DNA of 64,000 bases from Bactrocera neohumeralis (lineage: Eukaryota; Arthropoda; Insecta; Diptera; Tephritidae): contig NC_065920.1 of NCBI RefSeq assembly GCF_024586455.1, positions 49,435,824-49,499,823 of the forward strand, given 5' to 3'. Of the stretch, positions 56,661 to 64,000 are shown one piece after another. The stretch's first letter is position 1; every line of letters starts with the position of its first letter. Both the position numbers and the translations under genes were made by a program. Under the pieces are notes generated by a model. It was not told the origin of the DNA. It was given only the letters and a program-made list of their open reading frames with translations, and did not search any database.

Positions 56661-57960
56661 GCGAGATTGTACTTTATATTGTATATTAGTACCTTTGAAG
56701 CCACGATAGAGTGTTAAACAGCAACTAACATGGCAGCTTCCTCCAAGGATTACGTCGAATTTTTAATTTCTCTCAGTACGAGTAACTTTGTCATTACTAA
56801 TTATATTCCTGTAACAATTTTAAGACACAAGTGGTGAGGTCTAAACTTAAACCTGTACAAAAAAATCGAATCTGGTTCTTCAAAAAATAATTTTTAACAT
56901 CTGTTTCAAATATACGTACAACAGTATTTGACGTATTCGAAAACAATATTGAACACAAAACTTGAAAGGTTGGTGAGGTAAAATCATCTTTATTTACAGT
57001 GTTCAGTCTGACTTAAAAATGGAACTGACTTTATTATATATTTATCTATAACAAATATCTTAGAAGTCAAAGTATTGAAAGGAATCTAAGGAATCTTAGT
57101 GGCCGTGATGGCCGTGAGAGAAATTGGAAGATCTCCTAAGACTTTGAAAGGTTGAGGCATTATCATCGAGATCCAGAACAATTTAGTCTCAATTTTAATA
57201 GTACACTCTATATCATTCTACCTCGATTTCTGTTAGACCACAATACTTTCATCTAAGCAAATATATACACGCTTATATATGTTTCAAGACACCAGGATCC
57301 TTACATACTCATACTAACACATAGACATGTACCATGTACGTGTGTCTGAAGGAGTCAGTGATGAAGTGCATTTTTACTGCTCCATTGCGTTGTCGACCAA
57401 ATTGCCTGCTGTCGGGCTGCTCTTGTTGATTCATTTGCTGTTTATTGTGTTCACATTGTTCAGAGAAAGAGGAGAAAATTTGATTTTCGGGTTTAGTATT
57501 TTGGTGTGACTTTTAGTCGGTTGGCCACGAAACAGATGTTGTGTGTTGGTGCTATTCCCAAAACGTACTGACGAGTATCAAAATCAAGTCGTGAATGCTA
57601 TGTTTAAGTAAAGATCGTGTATGTAGACGTACATATCTATGTATATGTATTTATATGTGTATAAGTATGTATTTAGTGTGCATTAGTATGTTAGAAGTCA
57701 TGGCGAGTTGCTTCTGAAGCTGATATGTACAAGTTTTCCGACCATGTTTTGCTTTCGGGAATTAAAAGCAATCGAACAGCAGTTAAAATGTTGTGAATAG
57801 CCGCAATTTTTCGATTGGCTCACTGATTCATATGGGCTCACCAATAGAAATTGTGGTATCAGAAAATTCCAGGAATCAAATTTTTAACGAGTTTCTGCTG
57901 CTCTTGTAACTTAAACATATTTAATATCTAATATTCTTCGGAATTTGTTAAAGTAAGTGC
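56661..57960. other. No supported feature
   Basis: AT-rich sequence with GT-rich words near 57640. No motif is recognised. Confidence 0.4.
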
Positions 57961-57963
57961 ACT

Positions 57964-58492
57964 TTAGGAAGTATGTGAGTTTTGGCAAAATTGTTCTTCA
58001 AAAGACTCTCCTTTTTCAAAACTTTTTGTATAATACATAAATTTGCTAAAAGCGAATAGTAGATCTTCTATGTTCCACTTCTGGGGCAATAAGTCTACTG
58101 CTACTTTAATAGCAGCAGCTTCTGCTTGAAAAACATTACAATAGAGCTCTGTACAGAAGATTCTCTCTTCGACATTTCGTCCTAACTTCGACTCATTTGT
58201 AAAAAAGTTAACTGTGTCTTTTCTCCAGCAAATTTTCCCTCGTCGGTATGTTATCGGCAATCGTCAAGTGCAGGAGGAGCGAATTTCAGTGTTATTTTAT
58301 CTGGACTTCTTCATATATCTAGCTTTTCTGGATATAGAGCGATCATTACAGCTGTACAGCTGCCGCTAATATCCCTGGGTGCTATGTGTCATATTAAATG
58401 CCAATGTTTGTGTTGTTCGTAGTGCAACGGAGAAGCGGATGAGAGCCGCTTTTTGCACACGTTCAAGATTGTTAGCGAGTGTAGTTTTTTAG
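57964..58492 (-). mobile_element. LINE relic: RT C-terminus and RNase H start, minus strand
   Basis: Reading the minus strand from 58492: NLERVQKAALIRFSVALRTT and QTLAFN (58400-58490), then PITYRRGKICWRKDTVNFFT and NESKLGR near 58170-58255, and VFQAEAAAIKVAVDLLPQKW near 58075-58135. The QKAALIRFSVALRTTQT-AFN words are the connection after RT in I/Jockey-like LINEs. VNFFT-(D)-SKLGR with VFQAEAAAIKVA is the start of RNase H; the catalytic Asp of FFTDGS is Asn here. Its cut edge at ~58492 abuts the + strand LINE copy C. Confidence 0.78.
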
Positions 58493-58754
58493 AGCATCCT
58501 CTCTCAGTGTGGTCTGTCCAATTCACAAAAAGGGAGAACCCATAATCTGCACCAACTACTGTGCGATAAGCTTCCCCAAAATCGCATGTAAGGTTCTATC
58601 GAGCGTAAAGTATGATTGGACCTTATCGTGTGACTTCAGGCCAGGGAAATCAATAACCGACTAGATATTCATCATACGCCAAATTTTGGAAAGACCACTG
58701 AAAAGAGGATCGGCACACACCCCTTCTTAACTTATACGGCTATGTAAACTGACG

Positions 58755-59024
58755 TTGAGCAATAACGAAAGTTCCATCAGGATCGGGAAGGACCCCTCCG
58801 AGCTGTTCAATACCAAACGAGGTTTCAGACAAGGCGACTCTCTATCGTGCAACTTCTTCAATCTCCTTTTGGAGAAAATAATTCGAGCAGCAGATCTGAA
58901 TAGAGACGGAATAATCTTCTACAAGTGTCTGCAACTGCTGGCGTACGCCGATGACATCGACATAATTCACCATAACAGTCTCGCCGTTAGTTCGGTTTTC
59001 TCTAGTTTGGACACAGAAGCGTAG
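58755..59024 (+). pseudogene. LINE reverse transcriptase core with YADD (copy C)
   Basis: 89 open codons. SSIRIGKDPSELFNTKRGFR then QGDSLSCNFFNLLLEKIIRA (the RT motif with Gly-Asp after RQ) and LLAYADDIDIIHHNSLAVSS with the catalytic Asp pair intact. The frame ends at TAG after SLDTEA where the family reads on into KMGLVVNE, so a single substitution stop separates it from the next frame. Confidence 0.92.
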
Positions 59025-59027
59025 AAA

Positions 59028-59330
59028 ATGGGTTTGGTAGTGAACGAGGCCAAGACTAAGTATCTCCTATCATCAAATAAACAGTCGTCGCACTTTTGGC
59101 TTGCCTCCCACGTCACTGTTGACAGTCATAACTTCGAAGTCGTTGATAACTTGGTCTCTCTTCGAACCAGCATTAACACCATCAACAACGCCAGCCTCGA
59201 AATCCAACGTAGAATAACTTTTACCAACAGTTGCTACTTCGGACAGAGTAGGCAATTGAGAGTTCAAGTTCTCTCTCGAAGAACAAGAACCAAGTTCTAC
59301 AAGTCATTCATCATCCCCGTATATGGTTAG
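59028..59330 (+). pseudogene. LINE reverse transcriptase, thumb-side fragment (copy C)
   Basis: 100 open codons in frame with the preceding one, beyond a TAG stop. MGLVVNEAKTKYLLSSNKQS, FEVVDNLVSLRTSINTINNA, EIQRRITFTNSCYFGQSRQL and RTRTKFYKSFIIPVYG are the segments that follow the YADD box in this family. Confidence 0.88.
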
Positions 59331-59710
59331 AGGCATGGACGTTGACAACATCTGATTAGTCGACGTTACGAGTTTTGACGATGAGCTGCACGAGGTGTAC
59401 CACGACATTGACATAATTCAGCGAATTAAGAGACAGCATCTACGCTGGCTCGGGCATATCGTCTGAAAGGATGAAAACAATCCAGCTGTGAGATTATTCG
59501 ACGCAGTACCCACCAGGGGAAGCTGATCGAAGCAGGGAAAGAGGAAGGCCTTCACTACGTTTGCCAGACCTGGTGGAGAAGGACCTATTTTCGCTTGGAT
59601 CTCCATTTGTCGACACGCAGCGAAAAGAAGAAAAAACTGGCGCGCTGTTGTTAACTCGGCTATAATCAAGTAAGTGGTGTCTACGCCAGTAAAGAAGAAG
59701 AATTTTAAGG

Positions 59711-61305
59711 AAGTGATTATTTTTGAGTTCTTTTCTTACAATGAAGAAAAAACATTTCTTCTTACAATGCGAAATGAAAAAGAAGTTCAAGAAAGTTGCA
59801 CTTCTTTTTTTTTTAACGAAAAGTTACTGCAAGATAGATTACACGAATTTTTTATAATCTTTTTAATTAATTTATCATAGATTTTGCTTCGTTCGCATTT
59901 TTTGCGCTGTACGCTTTACACATTATAAAAGAACTTGAAAATTGTGTTCTTATGGAAGTGAGATATTTGAGAGTTTATGACAATAGCTTTACAGCAGCTT
60001 CTCGCCTGAAACCCAGCGGAGAGTTTAAAGTCAAAATGGAGACATAAAATTGTTTGTAAATGCAATTTCAATTGTACAATTTCGGATGAGAAGATACCAC
60101 GTTGTTGTTGTAATAAAATTTACAGTCATAAAGGTAAGGGTTGCCGAGTGACTACGTGAGAGAAAAAAATTAATTAAAATTAGCAAAGAAAAATATTTCT
60201 ACGAAAATGAGAGGTTGTTTGATAGCGAATTGTTCAACAAATGGTTCTGCGGCAAGTGACATTAAAATATTGCAACTACCAGACGAGAAATGTAGCCACA
60301 AAAGTGTGTATGTATGTATGTTTCCATGAGTATAGAGAGCATGAAAAGAGAAAAGTTAAAAAACGGTAAGAAAAAATAGGTGTCGCTTGCAACACCACAA
60401 AATGTCAGCCATACCGCAAACAAAGATGATTTTCTTTAACAACGCGCATCACAGCAACAATAACTGTGGCAAGATGATAGTGGTGTGGCATGTGGCATGA
60501 AATGGCATAGCTTTGGTAATTCGTGTAAAAAATTTCGGCGCTGACAGATTTCAGCAACAGCAATGCTCCACAAGAAGATAGCGAAGAAAAAGTGACAAAA
60601 ATTAAGATGACATGAAGCAAAAAAAAAGACACACAACAACCACAACAAATGAAAAAGGATGCCGTTGAAAGTTTTGGTGGCAGCCAAGCAACCAAAGCAA
60701 CAGTACGCAAACGGCCAAAATAAGCAACAATAAAAGCCAGAGCAATACACTGATTGCAGCAATAACAACAATAATAGCAGTGACATCGCCAGAGGCGAGC
60801 GGTAGCAAAGCAAAGAGAGATGCGAGCAAAGCGAGACAAAAAAGTCTAAGTGCGAATGTCAACAAAAGTTGACACAAAACTCAAAAGCCACATTACGCTC
60901 GAGATGGCATTTAGCCAAAGAGGCGGCAATAAGCAACGGAGTAACTGTGAAATGCACAAAAACACACACACATAATCGCAAGTAAAGAGTACGCGGCAAG
61001 AGAGCGCGAAGTGAGTGGCGTTCATTGCATTGCAAGTGAGAATGACTGCGGGCTGTTGCTGGTGTTGTTGCTGGCGATAACGGTATAAGTGAGTAGCTTG
61101 TTTTTCGCTACTAAGCATGTACTGTTGGCCATAAGAAGCAGTGCATACTAAATGTACAGTTATACACGCTCGAAATTACTTGTGTTGACTGCGTTTAATT
61201 TTTGTCACTTTCTTCGGCGGCGCCATTTTAGTTGGCCAAGTTTCGTACAGACATTAATCGCTTGTGTTAACAGCAGCAATTGTGCATTAATGCTGATAAA
61301 ATTTA
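59711..61305. other. Non-coding stretch with a GC-richer, CAACAA-rich patch
   Basis: 60400-61260 is noticeably less AT-rich, with CAACAACAATAATAGCAG (near 60760) and AGCAAAGC words. Such composition is common in fly 5' UTRs and promoters. Minus-strand frames of 125-144 codons here (60405-60839) are Cys/Ala/Leu-rich translations of the CAACAA complement and show no domain. No exon can be supported. Confidence 0.4.
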
Positions 61306-61307
61306 AT

Positions 61308-61422
61308 AGACGGACAACTCGTCACGTTTATTATTTATACACATTTTATAGTGTCTCCGACGTTTCCGTGTGGTTATTACACACTTCACGGCAAAGTAAA
61401 TATGCCCTATTCAGAATATACT
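61308..61422 (+). mobile_element. 3' end fragment of the dispersed Helentron-like repeat
   Basis: AGACGGACAACTCG, TTATTTATACACATTTTATA, GTCTCCGACGTTTCCGTGTG, TTATTACACACTTCACGGCA and the degraded palindrome TATGCCCTATTCAGAATATA line up with 34180-34314. Only the last ~115 bp of the element are present. Confidence 0.78.
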
Positions 61423-61429
61423 AACTAAA

Positions 61430-61800
61430 TGTAATTGCACCTGCGATGAAAGGGTCTGCGGAATTTTTGTAAGAGAGATTGCCGAAAAATACCTGGAACT
61501 CGCAACAAGAAAGGAGGCAATCAACTCTCGGCCTCATGTTGCAAAACCAGTTAAAAACTTTTTGTTCTCGTCAATGCAGAACACCCTCACGGGATCGAGA
61601 AGACTGTAGGAAATGTCAAGAGCAAGGCACCAGGGAAACAATGGAGCATCTCTTGTGCACTTGTCACGCAAGACTACGCCGTAAGCACCTGAGGTTCTTA
61701 CGGTATGAGACACTGGAGGAGATATCGATAGTGAGGCCACAGAATCTGTTAAAATTCGCATCAAGCGAAGGCATCCTTAAGGATGACTACCCCTCATGAA
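61430..61800 (+). mobile_element. 5'-truncated LINE 3' fragment with CCHC-like motif
   Basis: Starts within ~10 bp of the Helentron-like fragment. The frame 61479-61799 (106 codons, open) contains LGLMLQNQLKTFCSRQCRTP, REDCRKCQEQGTRETMEHLL, CTCHARLRRKHLRFLRYETL and ISIVRPQNLLKFASSEGIL. CRKC then H and C spaced as CxxC-x11-H-x3-C is typical for the C-terminus of Jockey/I-like LINE polyproteins, and the downstream RP-NLL-FASS-GIL is shared with 52850-53160. RT and RNase H are missing. The frame has no stop, so it may be relatively young. Confidence 0.72.
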
Positions 61801-64000
61801 CTTATGCGAACTGTTATGACAAGAGTGCTCGCAATTGGTCTGCTAATGAGCTTGTTTAGTAACCAAAGCTCTCAAAATAACATTTCTGCTTTATTCAGAA
61901 CTAGGTTTTTGAAAAAGGGAAGAAAATGGGTGTCATTTTTAAGATCCTACAAAGTGTGACTCGCGCTTTAGATTTTCGGACAATTAGTACGTTTAAAAGT
62001 CAGCTATGGTCAAACTTACACGATGCCACAGTTCCTTGATGGCTACTTCTTTGTGGTAGTAAATATGGTATTAACACTCCTATAACATACCGTCCTAACC
62101 TACAACGACTTAACTTCATTGCAAAAAACATTACATCTGCTGACGTCGCTTGAGTTCATCTGCAGTGATCTACAGAAAGTATAAACTTCCTATCTTCTTA
62201 TTTGCTGAAAATAGTGGTCTGAACTCTACATTTTAGATATTTTTTTAGTAAAAAAGATACAAAACGAACTTCCTTATTATTATGAAAGTCCATAAACTCT
62301 TCAATGTATGACTTTAAATACAGAAAAAATCAGAAGGCTTTTGGTAGGGAATACAGTGTACATGCTTCAGGTCGGCAGTTACGAAGGAATCGAAAAAAAT
62401 GTATTGGAAAACGAGTCCAGTGCGATCGTAAATGATTTAATTGACTCAGGCATTCAGGCAATTTGAAAATTGTAATTATACGAACACCACTAGTTGAGAT
62501 CATGTAAACGAGTGAATGAATCGTTTCCACGACAGTTGGGTTTGTAGTACTGGAAATTCGGCAGTATTCGTCCCACTCACTTCAGGAATATCCGCCGTTA
62601 CAACAACAACTATGAACAAAGATACTCAGGTGCAACAAAATGCCAAACATTTGCGGTATTCATTTTCATTACAGAACCTTTGCCCTCTGAGGAGAGGAAC
62701 CACAGGTAAGATAAAGCAGCATAGTGCTAATGCTAGAAATGAGCTGAAGATGATGAGCTTTGGGTCATAATTTTTCTGAGTGACACTGTTCAAGCGGTAT
62801 TTAACGATTTTCTCAGTAATGCCCTCTCACATGGGAAATTGAACCGAAGGAGTATTATTAAATTACAAATATTAGGAGTACTCCAATACCATTTTAATTT
62901 GATTTGAGTATCTGCAGAGCGTAAATAATTTTACTTAGTGAAAGTGTCTACCTTGCTTGCGATTAGACGTACATTTGCCTCAGCCTTACAAAACCAAAAA
63001 CTATCAAATCAATTGGCAGTGAAAATTGAGAGCTAATGATTTGTATGCTTGTAAGTTTGGAGTACGAAGTTTTGGAGGACTGCTGTGCGATATTTCGAAA
63101 TATTTATTATGTCTAATGTAGTTTCAATTAACTAGTCTTTTCGGTTGTTGAGTTACGAGGTCTAAAATTATTTAAAAAATCGTATCACTGTCTCTCTTAT
63201 TTCTCACGCTCACATTTCACCAATGGCTTGTAATAGCTATCATACCCATATTGTATTATATAAGAGCACTCCTATTTGTAAGGTTAAACGATGCACTTGA
63301 CTTGACATTTTTACCGCTGCTTGGTTTACCATGTCATGCTTGGATGCAAATGAATGGGAATAAAAAAAATCTCACAGACCTTTTTACACACCAATATGTA
63401 TAAAAATTGTGCATATGGGAAGAGAAGTCAAGCAAAAGTGACAGCGAGTTTTGTAAATGACAGAAACAAATGTGCGAGAAGCACACACGTGAAAAGGATA
63501 TGAAGTGACACGCGCATACCCACCAGGAGAGAAGAGCGAGAGGTGGCGAAAGAAAGGTTTGCAAACGACTTCAAAGTGTTAGCGGATGCTTGAGCGCATT
63601 TACTGGAAAAAAGAGTAAAAACACTTCAGCTCTTTTACTTATAATGCAAAAAAGTACACTTCCGTATCCTCGAAAAACTTGTGGTTCTCATATCCGTTAC
63701 TCTCGCATTAGCTAATCTCTCGGGCATAATTTGGAAAACTAGCAATTTTTTCTTACTCAGCGACATTAAATCACAAGGAAAGGAAACTTCAAGTAGCGCG
63801 ACATTTAAGAAGTTGAAGGTGCTACTTCTACGCTAACGGATGTGTGCCTAGGAACTTAGGTACTTACGCATGCACTTAAGTGTTTCGTTATCAGCAACCA
63901 CATGGGTAGATTGAACTTTTATATGTGTAGCATGTGGTAATCGCACTTCAGCAAATTCAAGTATGTATGCTCATAATATTATAAGTTTAGTATATGTGAG
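61801..64000. other. No supported feature
   Basis: AT-rich sequence with small frames (84 codons at 62516-62770, 76 codons at 63334-63564 on minus) that show no motif I know. Confidence 0.4.

Larger units (their letters stand above)
58497..59710 (+). mobile_element. RT-bearing LINE relic, copy C
   Basis: The best-preserved of three copies. On +: LSVWSVQFTKRE (shifted LCPIHKKG) near 58500-58535, DFRPGKSITD near 58635, IRLCKLTLSNNESSIRIGKD near 58733-58790, and the open frame 58755-59024 with RGFRQGDSLSCNFFNLLLEK and LQLLAYADDIDIIHHN. After one stop, MGLVVNEAKTKYLLSSNKQS follows at 59028-59330 with HVTVDSHNFEVVDNLVSLRT. The C-terminal tail (IQRIKRQHLRWLGHIV-type, then WWRRTYFRLD) is frameshifted near 59420-59665. 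The 3' end GTGGTGTCTACGCC then GTAAAGAAGAAGAA at 59675-59700 suggests a GAA-repeat tail. Confidence 0.9.

Noticed and set aside
60405..60839. Minus-strand frames of 125-144 codons with many Cys, Leu and Val
   Set aside because: They are complements of CAACAA and AGCAA-rich sequence, overlap one another in different frames, and show no recognisable motif.

Overview
The window reads as AT-rich, gene-poor dipteran genomic DNA, most likely from a tephritid fruit fly or a close acalyptrate relative. The case rests on its repeats: several mariner lineages, Jockey/I-like and RTE-like LINE relics, and a dispersed repeat whose 3' end is a TATACCCTG-TT-CAGGGTATA palindrome of a kind I associate with fly genomes. 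The genus is inference. I found no intact host protein-coding gene, tRNA, rRNA or CRISPR array. Open reading frames of 60-110 codons occur on both strands at about the density expected by chance in AT-rich sequence. The longest (54153-55178) is only a translated hexanucleotide repeat. The DNA could be intergenic or a very large intron.

Layout. 0.2-1.35 kb: two truncated copies of the 3' end of an RNase H-bearing LINE. 2.9-6.06 kb: a satellite-like block of ~130-bp units between short inverted ends, carrying a TA-flanked MITE. 8.06-9.56 kb: a three-level nest (dispersed Helentron-like repeat > mariner > small TTA-flanked MITE). 10.7-11.35, 13.4-13.85, 17.6-18.7 and 20.3-21.4 kb: four local tandem-repeat fields; the last appears to have a ~440-bp higher-order unit of four ~110-bp monomers. 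23.2 and 33.55-34.3 kb: further copies of the dispersed repeat. 26.6-27.55 kb: internally deleted mariner with both ends. 28.56-30.27 kb: two more mariner relics. 35.3-36.1 kb: diverged repeat. 37.3-40.0 kb: three successive Tc1/mariner-type relics. 43.2-44.5 kb: a young deleted mariner inserted in an old one. 44.56-45.98, 51.42-52.81 and 58.5-59.71 kb: three broken copies of one RT-bearing LINE. 48-49 and 54.2-55.1 kb: hexanucleotide arrays. 50.9-51.4 kb: short mariner with near-perfect ends. 52.85-53.16, 56.1-56.66, 57.96-58.49 and 61.43-61.8 kb: other LINE fragments. The remaining stretches hold no feature I can support.

No genes work together here. The content is a record of transposon insertion, internal deletion, nesting and tandem amplification. 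Every transposase and reverse transcriptase seen is broken by stops, frameshifts, deletion or loss of catalytic residues. I saw no evidence for a new functional system. The most informative items are the nested insertions, the Helentron-like family with internal tandem units, and the higher-order satellite.
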